Shown here: positions 38,400 through 49,316 of the stretch, in pieces
How the letters are laid out: each line of letters opens with the position of its first letter
Position numbering within the stretch: position 1 is the stretch's first letter
Origin: Megalonaias nervosa
Taxonomy: Eukaryota; Mollusca; Bivalvia; Unionida; Unionidae
Direction of reading: 5' to 3'
DNA: 64,000 bases
NCBI GenBank assembly: GCA_016617855.1
Contig: JAECUM010094092.1
Span: 62,001 to 126,000 of the forward strand
Made by a program: the position numbers and the translations under genes
Notes under the pieces: generated by a model
The model's database searches: none
Seen by the model: the letters and a program-made list of their open reading frames with translations, nothing else
What the model was told of the DNA's origin: nothing

Positions 38400-40450
38400 G
38401 ACTTTGTATAGTGCCTAATCTTTAGAAGCTCTAAGCGATTTACAACATTTGACAACACTTAAAAAACACAGATAATGATATGATTACAAAAATAAAAACA
38501 AACACCACAAAATTAGAAAACAGAAAACATGCTGTAAATATTTAAGGTAAGGAAACATTATTAGGTCTTTAAGTCTGTGCTTGCAGTTGAAATAGGTGAG
38601 TTTTAAGAGCGCTCTTGAATGAGATCACTGTGTCTTTGTGTCTAAGTTCAGTGGGCAATTCATTCCACGTTGCTGGGCCCTGGTATGCAAAAGAACGCTG
38701 TCCATATGATTTCATTTTCATAGTGGGAATAATGAGAATATGAGTGTCAGAAGAGGAGCTTAAGTATCTGGCTGGTGTGTACACATGGGTGAGGTCAGAT
38801 AGGTATGTTGGACTGGAGCTCGTCAGTGAAACAAAGCAAAGAGAACAAATTTTGTGTTTAATTCTGGATCGAATGGATAGCCAGTGTAGGGTACAGAGCA
38901 GGGGGAGGCGTGCTCTGATTGTGGTACTCTGAGAATGATCCAAGAAGCTGTGTTTTGAACTTTTTGAAGTTTCTGGAGTAGATATTGAGACGAACCAGAC
39001 AGAATTGAGTTAAAATAGTCCAGTCTTGAAAGTACTAAGGAACACACGAGTATTTTAGTGGCATCAACTGAAAGATACTTGCGAATGGAGCTGATGCATC
39101 TCAGCTCAAGATATGCAGCCTTGCATATGTTCATGACATGTTGGTGCAATGAGAGAGTACTGTTGAGAGTAACACCTAGGTTTTGTACTGACTGTGTGAA
39201 TTTAATGTTGGTGTTGCTGATATTTATTATCTGAGGTAAAGGATGTGAATGAAAAAGTCTTCGTGTTGTAATCAGAATGGCTTCAGTTTTATCATCATTC
39301 ACCTGCAGCATGTTACATGTCATCCATGATTTCACATCAGAAATGCACCTCTCTACACCTTGGATGGTAGCTTCAGTTGGCTGGCTAGATTTGTATATTT
39401 GGGTGTCATCAGCATACAATTGGGGAGACACTGGATGATGATCTATGACACTTGAGAGTGGCTGAGTGTACAGAATGAAGAGAACAGGTCCAAGAACAGA
39501 CCCCTGTGGAACACCACAACATAGATCAACTGGGCTGGAGTGTTTTCCATTTGCGGACACAATTTGTGTCCTGTTGACTAAGTAGGACTTGAACCATAGT
39601 AAGGTTGTATCGTGAATGCCAAATACATGCTGGAGATGGTGAAGTAATATATCATGGTCTATTGTGTCAAATGCTGCAGACAAGTCAAGGAGAGTGAGGA
39701 CTGTAATCTTTCCGCTATCCAAAGCAGAGAGAAGGTCATTAAGTACTTTCAGAAGAGTAGTTTCAGTACTGTGGCAAAAGTGATATGCAGACTGTACTTT
39801 GCTAAAAAGACTGTTTGAATTCAGATGAGATACAAGTTGGAATAGAACAACTTTTTCTAAGATTTTTGACATGAATGGGAGATTAGAAACTGGGCGGTAG
39901 TTCTTTAAATCGTTATGGTCGAGTGTTGGTTTCTTCAGCAGAAGCTTTACAATGGCAGTTCTGAAAAATGATGGGAATTCCCCAGATGAGAGAGAGGTAT
40001 TAATAACATCAGTTAGTGAAGGCAATATTGGATCTAAGCACTCAAGCAGCAGTGATGTTGGAATCGGATCAAGTTCACATGACTTTGGTACACTCTTCAT
40101 CACGATTGTATGTACTAAATCCATAGAGACAGGTTCAAATGCTGCTAATGGTTGCCGCTGAAATTCTGTATCGCAACTGTATGGTGATGACAAGTCAGCT
40201 GAAATTGTGTTGTCAAGCTTATCTCTGATGGTTTGTACTTTGTCACGGAAGAAATTTGCAAACAGGTCCAGAAGGTCAACTAGAGGGAAGGTAGCTGGAA
40301 GTGGTGTACATTTGTTCCTTGACATTAGCTTGTTAGTAATCTCGAATAGCTCTTTGCAGCTGGAACTTTCTGTGATCTTAGAACTGTAGTGGGCTGATTT
40401 CGCTTCATGGACTCCATCTGTGACATTCTTCTTATACTTATTATTACTTC
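38354..40450 (-). mobile_element. 5'-truncated L2/CR1-group LINE
   Basis: The element runs on the - strand. Its 3' end is a tail reading AGGCACTATACAAAGTCC and then (ATT)n at 38354-38397, which is the typical L2-type end (a GGCGCTATATAAA-like motif followed by a short microsatellite). The reverse-transcriptase coding part is at 38569-40447. The 5' end is lost near 40450, so the apurinic endonuclease domain and any ORF1 are missing, as is usual for dead-on-arrival LINE copies. Confidence 0.85.
38569..40447 (-). pseudogene. Non-LTR retrotransposon reverse transcriptase, truncated and frame-shifted
   Basis: The frame is open from about 40447 and carries reverse-transcriptase motifs in order: NYRPVSNLPFMSKILEKV, LLDLSAAFDTIDH (catalytic Asp of motif A), GVPQGSVLGPVLF (motif B) and YADDTQIY (catalytic Asp pair). 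An NLGVTLN-type segment and a thumb-like region follow. Near 38935 the homologous sequence passes to another frame (38943-38569), which holds the usual LINE C-terminus (LHWLSIRSRIKHK, then WNELPTELR). No methionine context or endonuclease remains upstream; a stop lies near 40455. The protein would copy its own RNA at nicked target DNA. The frame change and truncation make the copy inactive. Confidence 0.88.
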
Positions 40451-40628
40451 ATACGAGGAGCATTTCTTATTTATATTAAAAAAACAAAAAACATGAAGTC
40501 AAGAGTATGATCATTGATACCCATTAATACTAAACATCCTACATCTGGGTATTAGAATAATGTACAGTAACTGAACAACGTTCATTTTACTCTGTCTACA
40601 CTACACTATTTACAAAGTCCAAAATATT

Positions 40629-40822
40629 TCAGAGTGATGTTTTCATTTCTTGTATCTTGTCATCAAGCTGTTTTTCAAGAGTTCCAAATTCAGCTATTTT
40701 GTCCATGACACTTTTCCTCCAACTATTTGATGTTGTGTTAAAGGAAATTTTCCTATGGGTCTCTGCTTTTAATGCATAGTAATCAGCAGCAGCTGTCGTT
40801 GTATCAATGTCTTTTTCAGTAC
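40629..40822 (-). CDS. Coding-like terminal fragment, coiled-coil type, unknown
   Basis: On the - strand 63 codons (TEKDIDTTTA at the start, QEMKTSL at the end) run to TGA at 40631-40629. The peptide is charged and helical, with residues such as YYALKAETHRK and LEKQLDDKIQEMK, and has none of the low-complexity look of chance frames. A possible acceptor (GGCAG) precedes it at 40823, but the tract before it is purine-rich, so the splice site is weak. It lies just upstream of the truncated LINE and downstream of the zinc-finger-like fragment at 41123-41314 on the same strand. The simple phase join of the two does not work. It may be part of a transposon-derived gene. Confidence 0.45.
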
Positions 40823-41122
40823 CTGCCTTTCTTCTTCACCCACACCCATAAAATAAAAATATGTAACAAAGATATTTGTTTTTTTTTTTATATTATCGCT
40901 TATTTAAAAAGAGAGTATGGATATTTTAAACTATTTCATATTAGATATATTAATATTTCTGTCAGCTGTATTCTACATTTTTAGATTTATCATATACATT
41001 GCAATTATTGTCTGTCCTATTTCCACTCAATCCAAAAACAGAACCGGATCAAACTAATTTCATAATTAAGACTATATACAGTTTCTGTATTAAAACATCA
41101 ATCTCTGTGTTCACAGACATAC

Positions 41123-41314
41123 CTCTTTCATCAAAAACGATTTCAAGCTGAATGATGCTTGTTTTGCCGTATTAGTCGCTAATGGCAACGCCATTACAAA
41201 AGCTTGGTGTTTTCCAGCTGCATGTGACATTAAAGCACTCTCTCCCACTGCACACAAATCAATATCCTTCTGGCACAATTTGTATTTTGCAAAGCTCTCT
41301 GAGAAAGATATCAT
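41123..41314 (-). pseudogene. BED/C2H2-like zinc-finger fragment, probably transposon-derived
   Basis: The - strand frame contains AKYKLCQKDIDL, then GESALMSHAAGKHQ. This is the pattern of the short zinc finger that often opens transposase-related proteins (C-x2-C, then a G-x-AL-x-SH-x-GKxH segment). The first cysteine of the pair is replaced by tyrosine, so metal binding is probably lost. The frame ends at a good donor (GAG/GTATGT, 41123/41122). No downstream transposase core is visible before the LINE. Confidence 0.5.
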
Positions 41315-41773
41315 TATCCGAACTTTATATTTTTCTTTGTCTAGCCACCAAAGTTGGAATCAGCAGCATTCCATTTCGAAGCATACAAATGATTCAAATT
41401 TAAACCGTGACTACATCTGGGCTTCGAACAACTGGAAGTTCAAAATGTATGACTGCACAGTGGCCAGATGTGGAAATATCTGTACAGCACAAACTTGGCG
41501 AGATTTCATTTTTTTTTTTTTTCCCCCCTTTTCTTTTTTATTTAAATCTATAAAATGAAAACTATTTATCAATTCCTTTTGGTTTCAAGAAAATCAAGTC
41601 TTTTCAAAGTACCCAGACAATATTTAGAATTTTCAAGATATTTTCAAGGCCTTGAGGAACAAATTCATTTTTCAAGGCTTTTCGAGGTTTTCAAGGTCCC
41701 CTATGGACCCTGTATACAGTACATTGGTGATGTGGCATGAAAGACAATTCCAACAAGCATGAAGCAAGCTGAT

Positions 41774-41775
<2 letters not shown>

Positions 41776-41839
<64 letters not shown>
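41776..41839. repeat. (GT)32 microsatellite at a SINE tail
   Basis: An uninterrupted GT run occupies the position of the CA-rich 3' tail of the reverse-oriented SINE A copy at 41779-42139. Confidence 0.95.
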
Positions 41840-41840
<1 letters not shown>

Positions 41841-42139
41841 TCTGGATTTTAAGTGTAGCTTTAACAATTATTCAGTGTATCTCTACAATGGCTGCAGTGT
41901 CGCAGTTTATAGTGATGTCTGGTACTGGGGCATCATACTGCAGACATGTAGCAATATGTCCCACCCAGTCACATTATCTTGATACCAGGCTGGCCAGTCT
42001 TAACACTAACTTCTTCATGCTGAGCTGTTAGCTGTTAGTACCATTTTTATAAATCTTTGGTATGACTCAACCAGGGTTCAAACCTGTGACCTCCTGCATC
42101 AGAGGTGGACGCTTTAATCACTTAGGCCACCGGAGAGGT
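41779..42139 (-). mobile_element. SINE family A, copy 4
   Basis: This reverse-oriented copy has its tRNA-like head at the right end (GGTTCAAACCTGTGACC with CACTTAGGCCACCGGAG) and the A body in between. A perfect 12-bp direct repeat AGCTGATTATGT flanks it (41767-41778 and 42140-42151). The tail has expanded into the (GT)n run. Confidence 0.88.
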
Positions 42140-42250
42140 AGCTGATTATGTACATAAGGAGCACTGTAAACAAATTATTAATGTATTATAAACCTGTTAT
42201 TATAGAAAAATGCATTTCAGTATATGGGATAAGAAGACACATACACATAG

Positions 42251-42313
42251 CTATGCTTTTTCAAGCTCAATTTTTTGAGTTGCAGGTATTTCTTCTCCTT
42301 CCATGAAATCTTC
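42251..42313 (-). CDS. DPH3: DPH3, exon 3 (C-terminus)
   Basis: On the - strand a CTTTCAG acceptor precedes 20 codons, EDFMEGEEIPATQKIELEKA, and TAG at 42253-42251. It begins on a whole codon, matching the phase-0 donor of the exon at 49242. Position and composition match the short, variable acidic tail that follows the VIYD segment in animal DPH3 proteins. This exon alone is too short for recognition; it is supported by phase, order, strand and the length of the assembled protein (81 residues, close to the roughly 80 usual for the family). Confidence 0.8.
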   Translation of the reverse strand, partial: EDFMEGEEIPATQKIELEKA

Positions 42314-42683
42314 CTGAAAGAGACAAAGAGAGACGATTTCATTATTCAGCAACGAATCCACTGGGATACTGTTACATACCATATTTCTCACAAAAGTAAA
42401 AAGTGGACCTACCATCAAAGATATCCTTAAGCAACTATTTAGCCAAACAAGTTTGATCAATAGGGGTGGTCTTAAAATGGATAAATATGGTGCAGTAAAA
42501 TCTGTCATGAAGATCATTGTTTTTGGAAGACCAACTGTCATTAGAGACAAGAGTTTTCAAGCACAGACTGCAGTTTTGTGTAATGTAATGACCTTTAATG
42601 ACAGACCACTTTATGTTGCTATAAAGAAGTTTTCTTCCCTTAAGATGAGTTTTACTGCAAATTTATATCCACCATATAAGTTC

Positions 42684-42790
42684 TGATAGATGAGGTTGAA
42701 GTCAGAGCATGTGTATTGACAGACGAGGCAGAACCCAGAGCATGTGTACTGACAGATGAGGTATTTGCCAGAACATGTGTATTATATATA
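42684..42790. repeat. ~35-bp tandem repeat, three copies
   Basis: The unit TGACAGACGAGGCAGAACCC plus AGAGCATGTGTAT occurs three times with increasing divergence. Confidence 0.8.
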
Positions 42791-43413
42791 TGGTAGAAGC
42801 CAGAGCCAGTTTGTTAATTAGACTGTTGGTAGAAATGTAGGCTTTCTTTTAATAAAAAAAATACTTTTTACACCTCTGCAGTTTTAGGTTTATCTTTGGC
42901 TCCAACAAGTGTGAGGGCAAGTCAAAATCTTGCTTGGCGTTAGAATTTTCAATGTAGTTGCCAAATTTTGCCATGAAAAATACTGACAAGTATGATTATT
43001 TACTATACCAGAAAAAGGATAGTACTTAGAAATTTCAGTTTTGAATCCAATACCTATTTAACTTCAGTCATTTTCCCATATAAACCTTTCATAATTCCAA
43101 TATTTTCTCTGAATTTTTTCATACTAATAAAACCTGAAATTTATTGCTGAATAATTTATTTTTACACCATTCCTTTGTTAAGAAAGTCTGTTGATTATAT
43201 CATTTGTGCAACTTCCAAAACTATGTTACACTCTGTCAGTTACTTTATGGCAGAAATCTGCAGACAACAGCAAATTCTCCTATATTTTCAATAGTAAAAC
43301 AGTTTTTATTACCATGAATCACTATTTGAGGACTTTGATTGCCATTGGTGACTTTAGTGACCACTAATGCCATAATAGCAAACTGGTTGCCATGCATGGT
43401 CCAAGGTTTCCTC

Positions 43414-43576
43414 TGCAGTTTAGGTTACCTTTGCATCAGACAGCATGCAGTTTTAGGTTACCTTTACAAATGACAGTGTGCAGCTTTTAAGTTACCTTTA
43501 CATCAAAGACCATGCAGTTCTAGGCTACCTTTACATCTGAGAGCATGCATTTTTAGGTTACCTTTGCATCAGAGAA
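43414..43576. repeat. ~33-bp tandem repeat, five copies
   Basis: Five units share TGCAGTTTTAGGTTACCTTT followed by GCATCAGA-type ends. Confidence 0.85.
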
Positions 43577-43764
43577 AATCCAATATAAGCATATGAACTG
43601 TTAAGTTTATTTAATTAAAAATATATTTTACAACTAAAATAAAAAATATATAAAGTTTTAATTACACAAATCACTTAGACAACAGATCTTTCCTAAGAAT
43701 CTAATATCACTCCCCTATCCTATCAAAGAGTGTCTCAAGTAAGTGTTTCCTAGGAAGTCCCTCA

Positions 43765-43987
43765 GCCCCGGGTGGCAGAGTGGTCTAAAGTGCTCACCTT
43801 TACTGATTGCTGTCATCTCACCTCTGTCTGTATGGGTTCAAGTCTTGGGTATGTGAGAGAATTTGCTAGTAGCTTCCCTTGAGCCAGTGAGCCAGGATTT
43901 TCCTGGGTTCTTCCTCCACCAGTAATACTGGCTGTCATGTAGTCTGTTGTGTACTGACAAATGGCATTAAACCCACAACAACCAACC
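43765..43987 (+). mobile_element. SINE family B, copy 3
   Basis: The tRNA-like head GGGTGGCAGAGTGGTCTAAA (box A region) and ATGGGTTCAAGTC (box B) precede the B body, with TTCCTGGGTTCTTCCTCCACC and the tail GGCATTAAACCCACAACAAC. No clear target-site duplication is visible. Confidence 0.8.
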
Positions 43988-44520
43988 CTTAAAAGAGTGC
44001 TCAAAATCAGTGTTTCCTACAATGTCAGGTAAAAAGAATGGCCCTAAATCAGCGTTTGTTTCCTATGAAGTCATCTAAAACAGTAGCCTAAAATCAGTGT
44101 TTCCTATGAAGTCATTTAAAAGAGTAGCCCAAAATCAGTGTTTGCTATGAAGTCGATTAAAAGAGTAGCCCCAAATCAGTGTTTGCTAAGAAGTTGATTC
44201 AAAGAGCAGCCCAAAATCGGTGTTTCCTATGAATTCATTTAAAAGAGTTTCCCAAAATCAGTGTTTCATATGAAGTCAATTAAAAGAGTGACCCAAAATC
44301 AGTGTTTCCTATGAATTCATTTACAACAGCAGCCCAAAATCAGTGTTTCCTATGAATTCATTTAAAAGAGTAGCACAAAATCAGTGTTTCATATGAAGTC
44401 AATTAAAAGAGTGACCCAAAATCAGTGTTTCCTATGAAGTCAACTGAAAGAGTGGCCCAAAATTAGTGTTTCAAACAAAGTCAGTTAAAAGAATGGCCCA
44501 AAATCAGTGTTTCCTAAGAA
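43988..44520. repeat. 41-bp minisatellite, about 12-13 copies
   Basis: The unit CCCAAAATCAGTGTTTCCTA followed by TGAAGTCATTTAAAAGAGTAG is repeated head to tail with a period of 41-42 bp. Variants alternate GAATTC and GAAGTC forms. Confidence 0.92.
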
Positions 44521-44917
44521 GTTTAGACAACTAATATGTATCGAAATAAGTAACTTTTCTTCATACAATGTTTGCCCATCACATACAGATCTCTGCTGGC
44601 ATTTTACACTAGGTGTCAAGGATCCTAATTCTCCAGAAACTGAGGGTCTCTGCAGAGAATAAATTCTTACTCAACTAGGTATACAAAAAAAACCCCCATA
44701 CATAACAGCTGATGATGCTGAAAATCTAAATTTGATCATGTGACAGGTTGCTTCCTGGAACTTATTTTGTGACCCTTTTGACAACAGCCATAAGTAACAG
44801 CAAACTGAGACAAGTCTGCTCACCCTCTTGCAAGTGTTTATTAGTACTGATTAGCAAGAACAAAGCATTTCAGCCACGAAGCAAAGGCTTGTAGGGTGAT
44901 ATCCTGTTTCCTGGCTT

Positions 44918-45226
44918 TCACTGGAAGGAAGAAGTATTTTGCGTGCCATGACTTGATGCTGTCTGTTTCAAGTGGGGCTTGAGTATGTGAACAGGATCTT
45001 GCAAGGCTACTGCCCTCAACCTATCTAAGAATGAGAGTGAGCAAATGTTGACTATTTGATTAATGACAGACGGTAACCTATTTTTGGCAACCAAGCCAGG
45101 TTGAGTTAAGAGGACCACCAAAACATCTGATCTGAACTGAAGATAGTTTGGGTCAATGGAAAGGCATGTGATTTGGCTCACCCTGAATGTTGAAGCTAAA
45201 GCTATCAGGAAACAGGTTTTGTGCAA
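44918..45226 (-). pseudogene. DIRS tyrosine recombinase fragment
   Basis: The open frame has the DIRS recombinase pattern: KTCFLIALASTFRVSQI, where family members read R-R-V-S-E near the first catalytic Arg, followed by LLTQPGLVAKNRLPS and LDRLRAVALQDPVHILKPHL. It is a partial domain. The C-terminal catalytic His/Arg/Tyr part was not identified downstream. In an intact element this enzyme integrates a circular cDNA without making target-site duplications. Confidence 0.7.
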
Positions 45227-45439
45227 TAGTAGTTTTAGAGTGTGGGCTAAAAGCTCAAATTTATTTGAATTGTGCCATGTTAAAACTCATGACAGATTTA
45301 TTTTTGGAAACAGAGTAAAGGACTTTGGTTGATTAAGATAAAATTGGCTAAAAGACAGATCTTTATCATGCCTGATATCATGTCTGTTGGAAAAAAACTC
45401 GAAGAGTTCAACAGTCTTGATTATGCAAACACAAGAAAG

Positions 45440-46130
45440 TCATAGCAGATTCAGGTTGGTAATAAACTCCATACCCAGATGGACAAAAAGCTGGGATGGA
45501 TGGAGGTCGGACTTTACCCAGTTCACTAGAAAGCCTAGATGATCTAAAAGTGAGAGAAGATTATTTCTGCCTTGGAGTAGAATATAACTTAACATACATT
45601 TCTGGAGGATGTCATCCAGGTACACTGCCATAGTTGCAGATTAAGTCAATCAGAACAGGTGATGACACAATCCATAATTTTGGTAAAAACCCAAGGGCTG
45701 ATGATGAAGCCAAAGGGTAGGACTTTGAACTGATAAACCTCATCATGTTAAGCAAAATGGGGATATTTCTGTGCCACAGTGTGGATAGAACATGAAATTA
45801 TGCATCTGTCAGATTGAAACTGACAGCATGCTCTTCCATTGGATGGAGAGATGGACTGACCTTGCCTTTTCCATTTTGAATTTCAGCAGGGAAATATTGG
45901 TTGAGGCAACTCAGGTCGATGACTGTCCTCAACTTGCTGTTCACCTTATGAATATTATTGTGGTTTTTGTACAATCTCCACCACCTATTTTTTGATAAGT
46001 GATCATATCTCCTGTTGTAGGAAGTCTTCCTTCTCCCAATCTCAGGGTATGTCTATGAAGAGGGGAGATCAGGAAAGGGGAGGGAGTTGTATAAATGAAA
46101 TCCAAAGCCCCTCTGAAATGACTTGGCTCA
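45440..46130 (-). pseudogene. DIRS reverse transcriptase remnant
   Basis: The frame at 45631-45440 contains VYLDDIL (the Y-x-D-D active site) followed by LLDHLGFLVNWVKSDLHPSQ and HLGMEF, the usual DIRS/Ngaro RT arrangement. Upstream, around 45660-45780, the - strand still spells YQFKVLPFGF and SPWVFTKIMD, the motif B region, but stops interrupt it. The copy cannot make an intact enzyme. Confidence 0.75.
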
Positions 46131-48455
46131 CCTAATCATTCTGAGAGAATAGGGTGATCCAGTGAGCCTGAAATTGCAGGAGACAGCTGCCCACAGGTAG
46201 GCTGTCTGTAGGGGTGGGGAGGGTAAGTTAATATCTACAGTTAGGAGGCCTGAAGGCAGAAAAACTTGGTTTCTTACCACCTCTGTACAGCTGCCTCCTA
46301 GCTTGGTAAGACTGTTGTCTCCTGACATTGGGCAGGGATCTATATTGCACATTTGACTGAAAAGAACCCTTGTCCCTACTCTGCTTATCATCCCTCCACA
46401 GTGGTGGGGGATGATTGTTTCAAAACATCTGTTTGGGTTGAGAGGCAAGTTTGAGGTCAGTTCCTGAGCTGCCTGCCTCTGAATTTCTTCAATTTTTCCT
46501 TCAAAGAGTAACAGTGATCCAAATGGGGTCATCTGTTAAGCCAGGGTATGATAAGGCTTGAGCATCATGGACTGCAGACATGTATCACATCATATCAGGC
46601 CTAAGTTGGCCAAAGCAGCCAACACATTGGTCATGGAATGGTTAATGATTCTACCAATCCTGACTGTCACCTCCCCTAACATGGTCATTGCCAGATTTCT
46701 CCAAGAGTCAGAAAATTGCCAATGAGGCCAAATCTAATATTGAAGATGTTGTGGCTACGTTCTCGACAGCTTTGATGTGGCAAGGAACACATTTTTCTCC
46801 ATTGTATAAAACAGTGGAGTAGACATGAGAACTGCTGCTAAATTTTCATCAAGCTCTGGGAGATCAATACTGAAGGCATCTGAGTTTTGTACCACTGAGA
46901 TTAGAATGTTGCTGGTATTTGTCTTTCTGAAAAGAAAGCTGTATAATTACCCAGGTCAACAATTATACACAACAGCCAGTCATTGATCTCCTAAATTTTA
47001 GTCACCTGGGGAAGGAGCCAAACGAATGGCATCTCATCCTCTTCATCAAAATCTACCAATACTTTAACTTTATAGTCTTTAGTAGCGGTAGGAGATGGAG
47101 GGCATTCTGAAGTTACCAACACTCTACAGTGACCCTGAAGCTAAATTCAGTCCATTCAATGGTCGGAGTACAGCTGATTTGTAGGAGTTTTGTCAGACTC
47201 ATAGTGTGTCTAGTCCTGATCTGGTTCCGCTTGCTGATCTGATAAGTCATACCAAGAGTCACCGATGACTCAATTCTGCCCTCTTTGAAAATGTCACTCT
47301 CCAATATGGATAAGCAGTAAAAAATATGGAAGTTCGGCAATGCCAGATTGGCCAGCTGGCTTGCATGGCATATGGTCAGCCTGGATGCTGGCAGTATAGA
47401 AGACATCCGGCTATCACCAGTACTGGCTTGATGGACAGATTTTTCATGGATGGATCTGTCACTAAGATACCCATAATCCTAGCTGGCTGGACCATTTGAT
47501 CAAAGATGGCCGGTAATGGTGAGGCTGTATTATGAAATGGATCCAATGGATCCCATACAAACCTTATGTGTATGGCTTTACAGACACAAAGGCAATTACT
47601 CAGACATGTGCAAGGACATATGCCCAGTGGGTAGCCTAAATTTGGGAGATACTCCTACAATGAGAGGAAAAAGGTGAGGAAGCAAGCGAGGAAAATAAAG
47701 GTAATATCTGATCTGATGTCAATAATTGCATCATTGTTTCCTTGCCCTTTGTCTATATGAGATAGACAGGAAAAGACAATTTTCGTCGATTAGTAGGGCT
47801 GGATTCGCGAGGTAGCAGGCTTATATCCCTAGCATTAATGTCATTGGGGAAGGAGACACATACATCCACTGAATTCACATTCTGAATAATTGAGCATCCA
47901 AGACAACAATCTGATGGACTATGATTCAATGGAAATACTCGGAGAACTTTATCATGGTAAGTGTTTTTTAAAAAGATCATGGGATAAATATTAACAAGAG
48001 TAATATGAATGGAAAAAGGATAAAATTTGACATCTATGATGAAATTGATGAGAAAATTAGAACATAAGTGCAATATGCAACGATATGAATTCATGAAATT
48101 GGACAAATAGGTATGTGAGCTTTCTTTTTGATACTCCCCTTTCTACTCTAATTTGTTTTAATATTTTTTATAAGTTACTTCTTTCCTCACCAGTTTTGTC
48201 ATTAATTAATAGATTTGTTACTTGCTCATCGATTGTATCATATCTCTTCTTAATTAGTTCACTCACTAATTCATAAATCATCTTTCACTCATATACACAT
48301 TTATTTACTCAGTCGTTATTCATCGTATTCAACACTACACACCCATGTTCAATTCTTCAGTCTCCCATTCTTGCTCAGTCATTCAATCACTCACCGCATT
48401 CATGTATGCTCTCATTCATACTTTCTCTCTCCTCCCTGCAGTCTTGAACTAAATT

Positions 48456-49020
48456 ACTATGTGAAAACCATTGTTTTATTATACTTATCATGACCATGAC
48501 CTCTGACCCCAAGAAACAATAGTTTTCTTTATCACTCTAAAATAAAGTTATACTGCAAAGCCTATTTTCACTGAGCCAGAATGACCTTGACCTTTCACTG
48601 TTTGACCACAATACGTAATGTGGAAAGGCTTCTTATGTACCATAAATGCAAGCCAAAAACCACTTTTCTTCTTTCAGTGGCAGTGACCTTGACCTTTGAT
48701 CTTTTGACCGATTTAAACCTAATGTACACAAACTATGGCGAAATACACGGTTGAGATCTGAGATGTCTGTGTAAAAACCATTTTTCTTCTTTCAGTCACA
48801 AAGACTGCTGATTCCAAAATTAACAGGGTTCTTCCTTATACAAGTGCAAGCTATCCATGTAGTTTGGTCCTTGTCTGTGATGTAGAACTAATGTTATTGT
48901 GCCTTAATAACTTTTATTCTTTCAGAAACTCTGACCATAACATTTTTACCTTTTGACCCTCAAATCAACAGGGTTTCTCTTATCACAATTTCAAGCTATA
49001 AGGACTCCCTGGAATCCTAA
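48456..49020. repeat. Diverged ~100-130-bp repeat units with TGACCTTGACCTTTGA
   Basis: Four to five units carry TTTTCTTCTTTCAG, TGACCTTGACCTTTGA, TTTGACC and TTCnTnATAnAA-type phrases in a constant order (clear at 48583, 48687 and 48945). Spacing is irregular and the copies are old. Confidence 0.65.
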
Positions 49021-49241
49021 GAGCTAAGCAAAAATTAATAATTTCCTCATATCCCATTATTAAATGGTCAAATAAACAAGTAAATTAGTCTATACAATGG
49101 TATCGATAATTATGTGTCCATGAGATGGATAGGTGAATGGATGGACAGACAGAAGCACAGATATCCAGTGCATATTACAATATCCTCTATACAATTTTGT
49201 CAACCTTTTACTTCAATCAAAAGATAAACAGGAATGCTTAC

Positions 49242-49316
49242 AATATCATAAATAACTTTGAGCATCAGAGAGCAACTTGGACATTTTGCAACATCTTCAC
49301 CATTCTGAAGGTCCTC
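49242..49316 (-). CDS. DPH3: DPH3, exon 2 (second zinc-binding half)
   Basis: On the - strand AATTTCAG precedes 25 codons and the exon ends before GTAAGC (49241). The peptide, [20 protein letters not shown] and then VIYDI, is the diagnostic second half of the CSL-type zinc finger: C-P-S-C-S-L followed by VIYD. The two cysteines complete the four-Cys site begun by CPCGD in exon 1. Both splice phases are 0. DPH3 is a small iron/zinc-binding protein that donates electrons to the DPH1-DPH2 radical enzyme in the first step of diphthamide synthesis on elongation factor 2. It also works with Elongator as Kti11. Confidence 0.95.

Larger units (their letters stand above)
44880..47690 (-). mobile_element. 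Degenerate DIRS-type (tyrosine-recombinase) retrotransposon
   Basis: On the - strand, gag-like debris (47690 to about 46130), a reverse transcriptase (about 46130-45440) and a tyrosine recombinase (45226-44918) follow in the DIRS order. Many stops and frame changes separate the readable pieces. No inverted or split terminal repeats were recognised, so the ends are approximate. Confidence 0.75.
42314..49241 (-). other. DPH3 intron 2
   Basis: The 6.9-kb intron is filled with tandem repeats (42684-42790, 43414-43576, 43988-44520), a SINE B (43765-43987), a broken DIRS-type element (44880-47690) and TGACCTTGACC-type repeat units (48456-49020). I see no host exon in it. Confidence 0.7.

Noticed and set aside
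41759..42031. Frames coding Cys-Val repeats
   Set aside because: They are translations of the (GT)n tract and the reverse-oriented SINE A.
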